Of a DNA stretch of 54,007 bases, positions 30,190 to 41,475 are shown piece after piece. Below the pieces are notes generated by a model, which ran no database searches, was not told the DNA's origin, and saw only the letters and a program-made list of their open reading frames with translations. Both the position numbers and the translations under genes were made by a program. The stretch is taken from contig JACKLX010000022.1 in the NCBI GenBank assembly GCA_024235695.1, positions 1-54,007 on the forward strand, read 5' to 3'. The stretch comes from Accumulibacter sp. Lineage in GTDB: Bacteria > Pseudomonadota > Gammaproteobacteria > Burkholderiales > Rhodocyclaceae. Within the stretch, counting starts at the first letter, position 1; each line of letters begins with the position of its first letter.

Positions 30190-30723
30190 ATGCGTCGCCG
30201 CCTGAAAAAATATCTTCCGGATCGCGAGACGATTCGCCGCAACCGGTGGTTGAGCCCGTTCCAGTCGTCGCTGCTGCATCCGCGTTTGTGGCACCTCAAC
30301 CGTCACTCGGCCGCCGGAGCGGTCGCGGCGGGTCTTTTCTGCGGGTTGATTCCGGGGCCGCTGCAGATGGTCGGGGCGGCGCTGGCCGCTCTCTGCTTTC
30401 GCGTCAACCTGCCGCTGGCGCTGCTGGTCACGCTGTACACCAACCCCCTGACCATCGTGCCGCTCTACCTGCTGGCCTACCAGATCGGGCGCCTGCTGAC
30501 CGGCGACGGCGCTGGCTTCGTTGCCCCGCCGGAATTCAGCACGACAGCTCTGGTCGCCTGGAGCGAGGCGATGCAGGCGTGGATGCTGGCCGTTGCCAAA
30601 CCCCTCGGCATCGGCCTGATCGCGCTCGCCAGCGCCCTGGCGGTAGCGGGTTATCTGGCGACCCGCGCCGCCTGGCGACTGTATCTGATCAGCGCCTGGC
30701 GACGTCGCTGTCGCCGCTGGTGA
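30190..30723 (+). CDS. DUF2062 membrane protein
   Basis: The 177-residue protein has the DUF2062 pattern: a basic N-terminus (MRRRLKKYLPDRETIRRNRW), then SAAGAVAAGLFCGLIPGPLQM and TNPLTIVPLYLLAYQIGRLL in membrane segments. Function is unknown in general; family members are inner-membrane proteins, sometimes next to polysaccharide or lipid genes. The start has no clear Shine-Dalgarno sequence. Confidence 0.8.
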   Translation: MRRRLKKYLPDRETIRRNRWLSPFQSSLLHPRLWHLNRHSAAGAVAAGLFCGLIPGPLQMVGAALAALCFRVNLPLALLVTLYTNPLTIVPLYLLAYQIGRLLTGDGAGFVAPPEFSTTALVAWSEAMQAWMLAVAKPLGIGLIALASALAVAGYLATRAAWRLYLISAWRRRCRRW

Positions 30724-30900
30724 GCGGTGCCTGCTTCCAGGCTGCCGTGGTGGTCCTGCTGGCCGGTCGCTCCGGCAACTGTCCGAACCGGTGTGCCGGG
30801 CCTTGCCTGATTCCAATCGGCGATGGATACTCGCCCCTTTGGTCGTCGACCGGTGCCTGGCGTGGGTGATCGGACGGTGAAAGGAAGCAAGGAGAGGAGC

Positions 30901-32085
30901 ATGGCGACAGCGTCGAAAGCGAGATTCAACTGGCAGGATCCCTTGCTGCTCGAAGCGCAACTGAGCGAGGACGAGCGCATGCTGCGTGACGCGGCGCGCG
31001 ACTACTGCCAGGGTCGCCTGTTGCCGCGCGTGCTCGATGCCTTCCGCCACGAGCGTACCGATCCGGAAATCTTCCGGGAGATGGGCGAGATGGGCCTGCT
31101 CGGCGCGACCATCCCCGCCGAATACGGCGGTGCCGGACTCAATTACGTCAGCTACGGCCTGGTCGCGCGCGAGGTCGAACGGGTTGATTCGGGCTACCGC
31201 TCGATGATGAGCGTCCAGTCATCGCTGGTGATGGTACCGATCCACGCCTTTGGAACCGAGTTGCAGAAACGCAAGTATCTTCCGCGCCTGGCGAGCGGTG
31301 AGCTGATCGGCTGCTTCGGTCTGACCGAACCCAACCACGGCTCCGACCCCGGCGGCATGATGAGCCGCGCACGCCGGGCAGACGGTGGCTACCGCTTGTC
31401 GGGCAGCAAGATGTGGATCACCAATTCGCCGATCGCCGACGTGTTCATCGTCTGGGCCAAGGACGACGCTGGCGCGATCCGTGGCTTCATCCTCGACAAG
31501 GGAATGAGCGGCCTGTCGGCGCCGGCGATTCACGGCAAGGTCGGCTTGCGTACTTCGATCACCGGCGAGATCGTCATGGACGACGTCTTCGTTCCGGAGG
31601 AGAACGCCTTCCCGGAGGTCAGAGGTCTCAAGGGGCCATTCACCTGCCTCGATTCGGCGCGCTACGGCATCTCCTGGGGTGCGCTCGGCGCCGCCGAGTT
31701 CTGCTGGCATGCCGCTCGCCAGTACACTCTCGATCGCCAGCAGTTCGGTCGGCCGCTGGCGGCCAACCAGTTGATTCAGAAGAAGCTGGCCGACATGCAG
31801 ACCGAAATCACGCTCGCACTGCAGGCCTGCCTGCGGCTCGGGCGGATGAAGGACGACGGCAGCGCGACGCCCGAGATCACGTCGCTGCTCAAGCGCAATT
31901 CCTGCGGCAAGTCGCTCGACATTGCGCGCAGCGCGCGCGACATGCTCGGTGGCAACGGCATTTCGGACGAGTTCGGCGTCATCCGTCACCTGGTGAACCT
32001 CGAGGTGGTCAACACCTACGAAGGCACGCACGACGTCCATGCCTTGATCCTCGGCCGGGCGCAGACCGGCATCGCCGCCTTCTGA
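30901..32085 (+). CDS. gcdH: Glutaryl-CoA dehydrogenase-like acyl-CoA dehydrogenase
   Basis: The 394-residue flavoprotein oxidises and decarboxylates glutaryl-CoA to crotonyl-CoA in lysine and aromatic degradation. Family signs are [32 protein letters not shown], and [17 protein letters not shown], where Glu 374 is the catalytic base. AAGGAGAGGAGC precedes ATG 30901. The stop TGA is embedded in the first codons of the following CoA-transferase. That neighbour supports a role in dicarboxylic acid use. Confidence 0.93.
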   Translation: MATASKARFNWQDPLLLEAQLSEDERMLRDAARDYCQGRLLPRVLDAFRHERTDPEIFREMGEMGLLGATIPAEYGGAGLNYVSYGLVAREVERVDSGYRSMMSVQSSLVMVPIHAFGTELQKRKYLPRLASGELIGCFGLTEPNHGSDPGGMMSRARRADGGYRLSGSKMWITNSPIADVFIVWAKDDAGAIRGFILDKGMSGLSAPAIHGKVGLRTSITGEIVMDDVFVPEENAFPEVRGLKGPFTCLDSARYGISWGALGAAEFCWHAARQYTLDRQQFGRPLAANQLIQKKLADMQTEITLALQACLRLGRMKDDGSATPEITSLLKRNSCGKSLDIARSARDMLGGNGISDEFGVIRHLVNLEVVNTYEGTHDVHALILGRAQTGIAAF

Positions 32086-33353
32086 ACGAGCCGACGCCTT
32101 TCGCGCCACCGGCATCGACCGGTAGTGGCGCACTCTCGCACCTGCGTGTCCTCGATCTCTCGCGGGTGCTCGCCGGGCCGTGGGCCAGCCAGTTGCTGGC
32201 CGACCTCGGCGCCGAGGTGATCAAGGTCGAGCGACCGGGCTGCGGCGACGACACGCGCGGCTGGGGGCCGCCCTGGCTGACCGACGGCGAGGGCCGGCCG
32301 ACCCGCGAGGCGGCCTATTTTCTGTGTACCAACCGCAACAAGCTGTCGCTGACGGTCGACATCACGCACCCCGACGGCCAGGCGATCGTCCGCGAACTGG
32401 CGTGCGACGCCGACGTCGTCATCGAGAACTTCAAACTCGGCGGCCTGGCCGCCTACGGTCTCGATTACGCGAGTCTGCGCGCGCTCAACCCGCGGCTCGT
32501 CTACTGCTCGATCACCGGTTTTGGCCAGACCGGCCCCTACGCCGCGCGCGCCGGCTATGACTTTCTGATTCAGGGCATGGGGGGGCTGATGAGTGTCACC
32601 GGCAGTCCCGATGGCGAGTCCGGCGGCGGCCCGCAGAAGGTCGGCGTCGCGCTGACCGACGTCCTCACCGGGCTCTACGCCGGCAATGCGATTCTCGCCG
32701 CGCTGGCCTACCGCGACCGCGACGGCTTCCGCAGTGGCGAAGGGCAGCACATCGATCTGGCGCTGCTCGACGTCCAGATCGCCTGCCTCGCCAACCAGAC
32801 CATGAACTACCTGGTTTCCGGCCTGGCGCCGAAGCGGATGGGCAACGCCCATCCGAACATCGTTCCCTATCAGGATTTCCCGACCGCCGACGGCGACATG
32901 ATCCTGGCGATCGGCAACGATGGCCAGTTCGTGCGTTTCTGCGCCGTCGCCGGTCACCCGGAATGGGCCGGCGACGAGCGCTTCAGCAGCAACGCGGCGC
33001 GCGTCCGCAACCGCCAGCAGTTGATCCCGCTGCTTCGACAGACGACCGTGCTGCGCAGCACGGCCGAATGGATCGCCGAACTCGAGAAGGCCGCCGTCCC
33101 CTGTGGCCCGATCAACGACCTGGCGGCCGTTTTTGCCGACCCGCAGGTGTTGGCGCGCGGCATCCGACTCGATTTGCCGCACGCCAGCGGTGGCAGCGCG
33201 CCGCAGGTCGCCAACCCGATCCACCTGTCGGCGACACCGGTTGACTACCGCAAGGCGCCGCCGACGCTCGGCGAGGATAGCGATGCCGTGCTGCGTGCGC
33301 TCGGCCGCAGCGAGGCGCAGATCGCGGCCCTGCGGCAAGCGGGCGTGGTCTAG
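32082..33353 (+). CDS. Class III CoA-transferase (CaiB/BaiF family)
   Basis: The 423-residue protein has the family N-terminus [30 protein letters not shown] and the motif [14 protein letters not shown], where aspartate near residue 230 forms the acyl anhydride. In GcdH neighbourhoods this enzyme usually activates glutarate with succinyl-CoA, so a glutarate CoA-transferase is likely. Start choice is difficult: the frame has no ATG, GTG or TTG between the GcdH coding region and the conserved LSRVL block. The CTG at 32082 overlaps the GcdH stop (CTGA) and is the best candidate, implying translational coupling. Confidence 0.85.
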   Translation: MNEPTPFAPPASTGSGALSHLRVLDLSRVLAGPWASQLLADLGAEVIKVERPGCGDDTRGWGPPWLTDGEGRPTREAAYFLCTNRNKLSLTVDITHPDGQAIVRELACDADVVIENFKLGGLAAYGLDYASLRALNPRLVYCSITGFGQTGPYAARAGYDFLIQGMGGLMSVTGSPDGESGGGPQKVGVALTDVLTGLYAGNAILAALAYRDRDGFRSGEGQHIDLALLDVQIACLANQTMNYLVSGLAPKRMGNAHPNIVPYQDFPTADGDMILAIGNDGQFVRFCAVAGHPEWAGDERFSSNAARVRNRQQLIPLLRQTTVLRSTAEWIAELEKAAVPCGPINDLAAVFADPQVLARGIRLDLPHASGGSAPQVANPIHLSATPVDYRKAPPTLGEDSDAVLRALGRSEAQIAALRQAGVV

Positions 33354-33425
33354 GCGCCAGGCGCCAGATCTCGCGCCAGCCGGATCGACGGCCGCTGAAG
33401 GCAGCTCGACCGGGCTGCTGCCGTT

Positions 33426-34795
<1,370 letters not shown>

Positions 34796-34799
<4 letters not shown>

Positions 34800-36646
34800 G
34801 GCATCGTCTCCGTCGTTGTCGCTGCCTGCTCGGCTTGTCGTGCCGTCGTCACGGGCCAGCGCGCGCGCATCACCGTGCCACCGTTCACATCACCTTCGCC
34901 GGTGGCAATTTCGAAGCGGCCCCCCGAGCTCTCGACGAGATTGCTGACGATCGGCAGGCCCAGTCCGAGCCCCTGTCCGAGCGGCTTGGTGGAAAAGAAG
35001 GGCTGGCTGATCCGGTCGAGAAGCTCGGCCGGGATTCCCGGGCCGTTGTCGGCCACTTCGAGCAGCCGCTCGCCATTGCCGAGCGATGCCCGCAGCTCGA
35101 TCACGCCGCCGGCGTGTCCGGCCAGGGCATCGACGGCATTGCCGAGCAGATTCGACACGACTTGCTCCAGCGCCTGTGGTTCGAGCGGGAATTCGACCGG
35201 CGCTGCCGACACCCGCAGGGCAATGCCTTCGTCCTTGAGTCGCCGCGCGAACCAGCCGACGACGGTGCTGATCGTGTCGCGTACCGATGCCCGGCCGGCC
35301 GGCGAGTTCTGTAGCGAGGTATTCTGCCGCGAGGCGAAGATCTTCAGCTGCGCGGTCAGGCGCGCCATGCGCTCGATCAGACCGATGATCTGGTGCAGAT
35401 TGTCCTTCAGCGGCTCGAAGCGGCCACGTTCCATGAATGTCAGACTGTTGCCGGCAAAGCCACGCAGTGCCGACAGCGGCTGGTTGAGCTCGTGCGCCAC
35501 GCCGGCGGCCATCTGGCCGAGTGCCGCGAGCCGGTTGGCTTCGATCAGGGCCCGCTGGGCGACGCGCAACTTCTGCTCGGTGGCGACGTGCTTGTCGATT
35601 TCGCGCCGCAGGCGGTCATTGGTCGCCGCCAGGTCGGCGGTTCGTTCGGCGACGGTGCGCTCCAGGACCGACTGAGCCGCCAGGCGCTCGCGCAGCCGGC
35701 GCGAGCGTTGTACCCAGTACAGGCTGCCCACCACCAGAACGCACAGGGCCAGCCCGACGGCCAGCGTCAGTGCCTGCGCCGCGGCGGTTGCCGGCGCCGT
35801 GTCGGCCAGGATCAACATACGCCAGTCGATCCACTGCAGCTGGCGGACCTGGCTAACGAACTCGTGCCTGTCAATCTCGACGCGTTGCTCGTCGAACCAT
35901 TTCAGCGGCAGCGGCGTCAGCGGTTCGGTGAAATACTGGCGGGCTTGCTGCAGTTCCAGCCGTGACGTTTCGCTCAGCGGTGCCAGGGTGCGGAAGTTCC
36001 ACGTCTCGTTCGACGACAGCGCCACGACGCCGTGCCGGTCTACCACCATCAGCGTCTCGCCGCTCTCCGCCCAGGTGCGCTCGAGCCCGTTCAGCTCGAC
36101 CTTGACGGCCAGCACGCCGACCACCCGGCCCTCGGCGAGCACCGGATGGGCGATGAAGAAGCCGGGCACGCGGGTAGTCACCCCGACGCCGAAGAACATG
36201 CCGCTGCCGCCCGCCAGCGCCTCGCGAAAATAGGGCCGGAAGCCATAGTTCTGTCCAACGAAAGTATCGGGGGCGCGCCAGTTGCTGGCCGCCAGGGTGT
36301 GGCCGCTCGGGCTCATCAGGTACAGCATCGCCGCCCCCGAGCGCTCGTTGATGCGTTCGAGCAGCTGGTTTGCGGACGCCAGCCGAGCCGGGTTGGTGGG
36401 GTCGGCGAGCAGTTCGCGCAGTGCCGGATGCTCGGCCAGTACCGCCGGCAGGCTCTCGAAGCGCTGCAACTCGGCAGTCAGGCTGGCCGATGCCAGGGCC
36501 AATCGCTGGCTGGCCTGCGTCGACAGTTCATCGATTCCCAGCTGAAAGCGGTACTGGTAGACGGCAAACAGCAGCGGCAAGCTCAGAGCGAAGGCCGCCA
36601 ACACGTTGCGGACGATACGCCCGCCCCCCTTGCGCGACCCCTCCAT
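34796..36646 (-). CDS. Sensor histidine kinase, DctB-like
   Basis: The 616-residue kinase has an N-terminal membrane segment (about 12-32), a periplasmic double-Cache type sensor region (about 35-280, with FGVGVTTRVPGFFIAHPV), a second membrane segment (about 292-312), a coiled coil, the H box AHELNQPLSALRGF with His 385, and the catalytic domain with NAVDAL, DNGPGIP and GLGLGLPI. This layout is that of DctB, which senses C4-dicarboxylates. The ligand here should be the TAXI-TRAP substrate. It starts four bases after the DUF1850 stop. Confidence 0.93.
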
Positions 36647-36650
36647 CGGC

Positions 36651-37055
36651 TCAGCGCTGCCGCATCACGGCGAACGGCGTCGGCCGCAGCGCGGTGCACG
36701 GACGAACCTCGGTGACGTCGCCATCGGCCGGCAGCAGCGCGGCCAGCGACACGCAGTTCGAGCCGTCGGCGCACCAGTCGTAGTCGCTGGTGTACTCCGA
36801 GCGGCTAAGGCGCAGCACGTCGTGCGTGCTGCGCGGATGCCACTGCCAGACACCGTCCCGCAGCACGGCACCCGCCGGCGGCTCCATGCCGGCTCCGTGT
36901 CCGCGTACTCGCACCGACTCCAGCACCAGCCCGTTACCGCGCACGATCCAGTCCTCCTCCCAGCGGATTTTCTCGATGGAATGTGTCCAACCCAGAGTAA
37001 ATGCATTGCTGGCGAGCAGCACACTCGCCGCCGCGCTCGCCAGGCACAGCGCCAT
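36651..37055 (-). CDS. DUF1850 protein linked to TAXI-TRAP transporters
   Basis: The 134-residue protein has a hydrophobic N-terminal segment, likely a signal or anchor, then a DUF1850-like body with LGWTHSIEKIRWEEDW and VRVRGHGAGMEPP. DUF1850 genes typically follow fused TRAP permease genes; the role is not known. Its ATG overlaps the permease stop by one base (TGATG), and four bases separate it from the kinase gene. Confidence 0.85.
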   Translation of the reverse strand: MALCLASAAASVLLASNAFTLGWTHSIEKIRWEEDWIVRGNGLVLESVRVRGHGAGMEPPAGAVLRDGVWQWHPRSTHDVLRLSRSEYTSDYDWCADGSNCVSLAALLPADGDVTEVRPCTALRPTPFAVMRQR

Positions 37056-39088
37056 CAGCTTATCACCGGCGCCAGCCGGCGCGAACGCCACAGGTGCCAG
37101 GCGATGACCGCCGCCGCCAGTGCGAATCCCGCTTCGTCGCTGATCGGCAAAGCGACGACCAGCAGCGACGCCGCGGCGAAGGCCAGCACACGTTCGATTG
37201 CGTTCATCGCGCTGCGGAAGTAGCCGACCACGGCCGTGCCCCAGAGGGTGACCGCCAGCAAGGCCTTGAACACCACATAAGCCGTCGCAGCGAGACCCTT
37301 GCCGCCCTGCAGCATCAGTTCCGGCGCATAGACCGCCATGTACGGCACGACGAAGCCGGCGATGGCGATCTGCACGGCGCGTACGCCGATCTTCAGACCG
37401 GACTCCCTGGCGATCGGTGCCGCCGCAAAGGCAGCGAGCGCGACCGGCGGCGTCAGGTCGGCCATGATCCCGAAATAGAACACGAACATGTGTGAAACGA
37501 TCAGCGGCACGCCGAGGTCAAGCAGCGCCGGTGCGGCGATCGAACTGGTGATGATGTAGTTGGGGATCGTCGGGATGCCCATGCCGAGCACCAGGCAGGT
37601 GAGCATGGTCAGCACCAGCGACATGAACAGGCTGTTTTCGCCGACCTGGATGATGTAGCCGGCGAAGGTCGTCGCGCCGCCGGTCAGCGTCAGCGAGCCG
37701 ATGATCACGCCGACCAGCGCACACGCCACGCCGACCGGCAGCGCGTGCAGCGCGCCGTCGGCCAGCGCCTGCACCGCCAGGCGCAGGGTTGCACGGCCGT
37801 CCTGGCGCGGCGCGATCAGCACCGCCAGCGTGGCGATCACCGCGATCACCGGCACGATGCCCATCGCGGCAAACGCCGAGCACGCCAGTCCCAGCGCAAT
37901 CCAGAACATCACCCGCAGCGAGGTGCCGTTCAAGGCGCGGCTGAACGAGGCGCCGAAAATCAGCACCACCGTCAGCGCCAGACCGACCATTCCCGAGAAC
38001 ATCGGCGTGAAACCGGCAAACAGCAGATAGACCAGGCTGATCAGCGGCAGCAGCAGGTACCAGCGCTTGCGCAGCGCCACCCAGGGGTCGGGGCATTCCT
38101 CCTTCGGCAAGCCGTGCAGGCCGGCGCGGCCGGCTTCGAGGTGCACCATCCAGAAAACGGTAAAGAAATACAGCATCGCCGGGATTGCTGCGGCCTTGGC
38201 GATCTCGACGTACGCGACGTTGATCGTCTCGGCCATGATGAAGGCCACGGCGCCCATTACCGGCGGCATGATCTGTCCGCCCATTGAACTGGTCGCCTCG
38301 ACCGCGCCGGCGAAGTCGGCGCGGTAGCCGAACTTCTTCATCAGCGGGATCGTGAACTGGCCGGTGGTGACGACGTTGGCGACGCCGGAGCCGTTGATGG
38401 TGCCCATCAGTCCAGACGACACCACCGAAACCTTGGCCGGTCCGCCCTTGGTGTGGCCGACCGTGCCGAGCGCGAAATCGGTGAACAGCTGAATCATCCC
38501 GGCCTGCTCGAGGAAGGCGCCGAAGAGGATGAAAAGGAAGATGTAGCTGGAAGAAACATAGACCGGCGTGCCGTAGATGCCTTCGGTGCCGAAGGCGAGC
38601 TGTCCGACGATCTGGTCCATTCCGTAGCCGCGATGTTGCAGTACGCCCGGCAGGTATTCGCCAAACATCGCGTAGCCGAGAAAGACCAGGCAGATCAGCG
38701 GCAGGGCGAAGCCCATGATCCGCCGTGCCGCCTCGAAGACCAGTACCAATGTGACGACGCCGATCACCATGTCGGCGTCGGTCATGTCGCCGGCACGCTG
38801 CACCAGTTCGGCTTCGAATACCCAGTGATAGGTGCCGAGAACGAAAGCGCAGAAGCCGACCGCCTTGGTCGGCAGGCTGGTGCCGGCGTCGCGTCCGCCG
38901 CGCCAGGGGTAGATGAGGAAGGTCAGCAGCAGCAGGAAGCCGACGTGCACGGCACGCACGACCGTACTGGACAGTGGGCTGAAGGCGGCGGTAACGAGCT
39001 GGAAGAGCGAAAACAGGATCGCGACGTAGAAGACAACGCGCGGGATGCCGCCACCGACGGCGGCGGGCGCGGAAACGGAACTGGTCAT
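37055..39088 (-). CDS. TRAP transporter permease, fused 4TM/12TM (TAXI type)
   Basis: The 677-residue protein fuses the small (DctQ-like) and large (DctM-like) TRAP permease subunits; the junction is around residues 150-180. Many hydrophobic segments and the DctM signatures SSGLMGTINGSGVANVVTTG and GQIMPPVMGAVAFIMAE are visible. Such permeases use a sodium or proton gradient to take up organic acids delivered by a TAXI binding protein. The gene follows the TAXI gene by 99 bases, which include a short GCGGG/CCCGC stem-loop at 39174-39187. Confidence 0.95.
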   Translation of the reverse strand: MTSSVSAPAAVGGGIPRVVFYVAILFSLFQLVTAAFSPLSSTVVRAVHVGFLLLLTFLIYPWRGGRDAGTSLPTKAVGFCAFVLGTYHWVFEAELVQRAGDMTDADMVIGVVTLVLVFEAARRIMGFALPLICLVFLGYAMFGEYLPGVLQHRGYGMDQIVGQLAFGTEGIYGTPVYVSSSYIFLFILFGAFLEQAGMIQLFTDFALGTVGHTKGGPAKVSVVSSGLMGTINGSGVANVVTTGQFTIPLMKKFGYRADFAGAVEATSSMGGQIMPPVMGAVAFIMAETINVAYVEIAKAAAIPAMLYFFTVFWMVHLEAGRAGLHGLPKEECPDPWVALRKRWYLLLPLISLVYLLFAGFTPMFSGMVGLALTVVLIFGASFSRALNGTSLRVMFWIALGLACSAFAAMGIVPVIAVIATLAVLIAPRQDGRATLRLAVQALADGALHALPVGVACALVGVIIGSLTLTGGATTFAGYIIQVGENSLFMSLVLTMLTCLVLGMGIPTIPNYIITSSIAAPALLDLGVPLIVSHMFVFYFGIMADLTPPVALAAFAAAPIARESGLKIGVRAVQIAIAGFVVPYMAVYAPELMLQGGKGLAATAYVVFKALLAVTLWGTAVVGYFRSAMNAIERVLAFAAASLLVVALPISDEAGFALAAAVIAWHLWRSRRLAPVIS

Positions 39089-39173
39089 GGTAACTCCGGA
39101 ACAGGATGTGAGCCGGATGATCCAGCCGGCAAACGCCTCGCCGGACGGCCCGAGGGTCGCACCGGCAGGCGAC

Positions 39174-39187
39174 GCGGGATCGCCCGC
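39174..39187 (-). other. Short stem-loop directly after the TAXI stop codon
   Basis: GCGGG-4 bases-CCCGC immediately follows the TAA at 39190-39188. Such a hairpin could protect the TAXI message and set a higher level of binding protein than permease, but there is no T tract and this is inference. Confidence 0.35.
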
Positions 39188-40138
39188 TTACTTGATCAGG
39201 CCGCGCTCGCGGTAATACTTTTCGGCTCCGGGATGGAGCGGAAGCGGCAGGCCGGCGGTGGCGTCCTCGAGTTTGATCTGGCGTGCCGCGGAGTGGGCGC
39301 TGCCGAGTCGCGGCAGGTTCTCGTAGAGGCCCTTGGTCATCTGATAGACCTCCTCGGTGGGCACCTTGGCATTGGTCACCAGCAGGTTGTTGATCGCCGC
39401 GGTGGCGACGGCGGCGCTCTGACCATCGTAGGTGTTGGCCGGAATGGTTCCGGCGCGGTAGGCCGCATCGCCGACCTTGGCGACGACCTCGGCTGGAATC
39501 GCCACGAAGTTCACCTTGACCGACGCCGACAGGTCGCGCAGCGCGGCAACGCCGAGCCCGGCGGACTGAAGGGTGACGTCGATCTGGCGGTTTTTCATCA
39601 GTTCAACGGATTCCCCGAACGGCAGGTACTCGACCTTGGCGAAATCGCTGTACGACAACCCGGCGGCCTTGAGGATCGCGCGCGCGTTGATCTCGGTGCC
39701 CGAGCGCGGCGCGCCGACCGAAATGCGCTTGCCCTTGAGGTCTGCCAGCGTCTTGATGTCGGCGTCCGCCAGGGCGACGATCTGGATGTAGTTGGGATAG
39801 ATCGAGGCGACCCCCCGCAGCTTGTCCAGGGGTTTGCTGAAGCCCGCGTCGGCGTTGCCCTTCCAGGCATCCGAGACGGCGTCGGCTAGCGAGAATCCGA
39901 GCTCGCCACGACCCGCCTGCAGCAGGTTGAGGTTCTCGGCGGAGGCCTTGGTGGACTGCACCTGGACCTTCGAGTCGGCGATGATCTCGCCGTAGATTTG
40001 CGACAGGGTTACACCCAGTGGGTAATACACGCCGCTGGTACCGCCGGTCAGGATGTTGATGAAGGTGGTCGCCGAGGCGGCCGTGGCGACGGCCAGGAAC
40101 AGCGCGCCGAACGCGAAATTACGGGCAAGCAATTTCAT
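39188..40138 (-). CDS. TAXI family TRAP substrate-binding protein
   Basis: The 316-residue periplasmic protein has a signal peptide (first 22 residues, ending AASA) and the TAXI signature ILTGGTSGVYYPLGVTLSQIY. The family delivers substrates such as glutamate, oxo-acids or other small acids to fused TRAP permeases; the ligand is not clear from sequence. A sigma-54 promoter lies 55 bases upstream of ATG 40138. It heads a five-gene operon with the permease, DUF1850 protein, sensor kinase and sigma-54 regulator. Confidence 0.93.
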   Translation of the reverse strand: MKLLARNFAFGALFLAVATAASATTFINILTGGTSGVYYPLGVTLSQIYGEIIADSKVQVQSTKASAENLNLLQAGRGELGFSLADAVSDAWKGNADAGFSKPLDKLRGVASIYPNYIQIVALADADIKTLADLKGKRISVGAPRSGTEINARAILKAAGLSYSDFAKVEYLPFGESVELMKNRQIDVTLQSAGLGVAALRDLSASVKVNFVAIPAEVVAKVGDAAYRAGTIPANTYDGQSAAVATAAINNLLVTNAKVPTEEVYQMTKGLYENLPRLGSAHSAARQIKLEDATAGLPLPLHPGAEKYYRERGLIK

Positions 40139-40192
40139 TGAGTGTCTCCGATCATGTGTGTGATTGTTGACCCGTCGGGGTCACGTAGCATG

Positions 40193-40209
40193 AAGCAAAC
40201 GCTGTGCCA
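40193..40209 (-). promoter_or_regulatory. Sigma-54 promoter of the TAXI-TRAP operon
   Basis: On the minus strand the sequence reads TGGCAC-AGCGT-TTGCTT, matching the consensus TGGCAC-N5-TTGC fully. GG is at -24 and GC at -12; transcription would start near 40183, about 45 bases before the TAXI ATG. Confidence 0.88.
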
Positions 40210-40324
40210 TTCCCTTCTGAACCGACATGCGTCGCCAAGCTGCTGATTTATGGCGATTTTAATGAAACCGTCGGAAACGCCGGTGAGGCTGACGGCGGAA
40301 TGTCGGAATCATCAGACGCGACGT

Positions 40325-40340
40325 TTCTGGAACTTCAGAA
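40325..40340. promoter_or_regulatory. Possible activator site upstream of the sigma-54 promoter
   Basis: TTCTG-GAACTT-CAGAA has 5-bp inverted arms and lies about 120 bases upstream of the -24 element, within the range for a DctD/NtrC-type activator. A related half site TTCTGAA is at 40215-40221. Weak, based on symmetry and position only. Confidence 0.3.
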
Positions 40341-40629
40341 CAATCCGGCTGGGCGCAATCGGGCCTTGCGCGATGCGGGCCTGTCTTTGCGACAACGGTC
40401 AGGGCCGGGCGGCGGCGACAAACGCGCCTGCCGGGCCAGGCGAAGCGGCAAACGGGCGGCGGCAATGGCACAATGGCCGCTGACTTCGGCAAGGAGCCGT
40501 CAGTGATCGTATCGGTCGTGCCAACGCCAGCCGCAATCCCCGGCGCAGGAGCGAGCTACCCGCAGGCGTCGCGCTGCCGCCGGTCGGCCATTCGGAGGCG
40601 ACCGTCGTTGGCACGGCGGTGAGCGATCG

Positions 40630-41421
40630 ATGAACGAATCGCCTGCAGCATTCATCGTCCAGGCCAGGGTGGCCAGCGACGTGGGCTGCGTGCGACGCGC
40701 CAACGAGGACTCGATCGCCTTCGTTCGGCCCCAAGACGCCGACCTGCGGCAACGCCTTGGCGTGCTGGCGGTGGTGGCCGACGGCATGGGTGGTCACCGC
40801 GCCGGGGAAGTGGCGAGCGCGCTGGCGGTGGAGACGATCTGCCACGCTTATTTTGCCTCGCCGGCCGATCAGGATCCCCTGCGCGCCCTCAAGCTGGCCG
40901 TGCGCGAGGCGAACGGCGCGATCCATCGCGCCGGACTGGCGGATCGGGCGCTGGCGGGGATGGGCACGACGGCGACGGCGCTGGTTGTAATGTCGACCGC
41001 GGTGCTGTTTGCGCACGTCGGCGACAGTCGCCTGTACCGTTGCACGGGCGGATGCTGCCGGCAGCTGACCGACGACCACACGCTGGTCGAGCAGATGGTC
41101 CGGGACGGCCTGATCAGCGTTCAGGAAGCGCGTCAGCACCCGATGCGCAGCATGCTGCTGCGCTCCCTGGGAACCTCCCCGGGCGTGCGCGTTGCCGCGC
41201 AACGTTGCGCTGCGCCGGCCGTCGGCGAAAGCTTCGTCCTGTCGTCGGACGGCCTGCATGAATCGGTCGAAGCCGCCGACATCGCCGAAATCGTCGCGTC
41301 GCTCGCGCCGGAGGCGGCGTGTCGACAGCTGATCGAGCTGGCGCGCGAACGCGACGGCAGCGATAACATCTCGGTCGGTGTGATTGCCATTCAGCCGGCC
41401 GATTCGGCCGGCGAGGGCTGA
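40630..41421 (+). CDS. PP2C-type Ser/Thr protein phosphatase
   Basis: The 263-residue soluble protein has all PP2C metal and phosphate motifs: RRANEDS near residue 23, VVADGMGGHRAGEVAS (about 49-64), GTTATALVV, FAHVGDSRLYR, LSSDGL and DGSDNISV near the end. It removes phosphate from Ser/Thr residues in a manganese- or magnesium-dependent way, like Stp1/PrpC. No kinase gene is adjacent; the only Hanks-type kinase visible is at 8812-10161. In many bacteria these phosphatases also occur in type VI secretion clusters, but none is seen here. Confidence 0.92.
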   Translation: MNESPAAFIVQARVASDVGCVRRANEDSIAFVRPQDADLRQRLGVLAVVADGMGGHRAGEVASALAVETICHAYFASPADQDPLRALKLAVREANGAIHRAGLADRALAGMGTTATALVVMSTAVLFAHVGDSRLYRCTGGCCRQLTDDHTLVEQMVRDGLISVQEARQHPMRSMLLRSLGTSPGVRVAAQRCAAPAVGESFVLSSDGLHESVEAADIAEIVASLAPEAACRQLIELARERDGSDNISVGVIAIQPADSAGEG

Positions 41422-41475
41422 CGCTGACCGTCGCCCGGTGCCGTCGGCGGCGCGCAAAGGGCATGGCCGTTCGGA

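Larger units (their letters stand above)
40139..40629. other. Regulatory gap between the TAXI operon and the PP2C gene
   Basis: This 491-base stretch has the sigma-54 promoter and a possible activator site near the TAXI side. No protein-coding frame here shows family features. The PP2C start region shows only a weak GTGAG Shine-Dalgarno sequence. Confidence 0.6.

Noticed and set aside
40204-40506. 100-codon plus-strand frame in the TAXI regulatory gap
   Set aside because: No family match, and it overlaps the sigma-54 promoter region.
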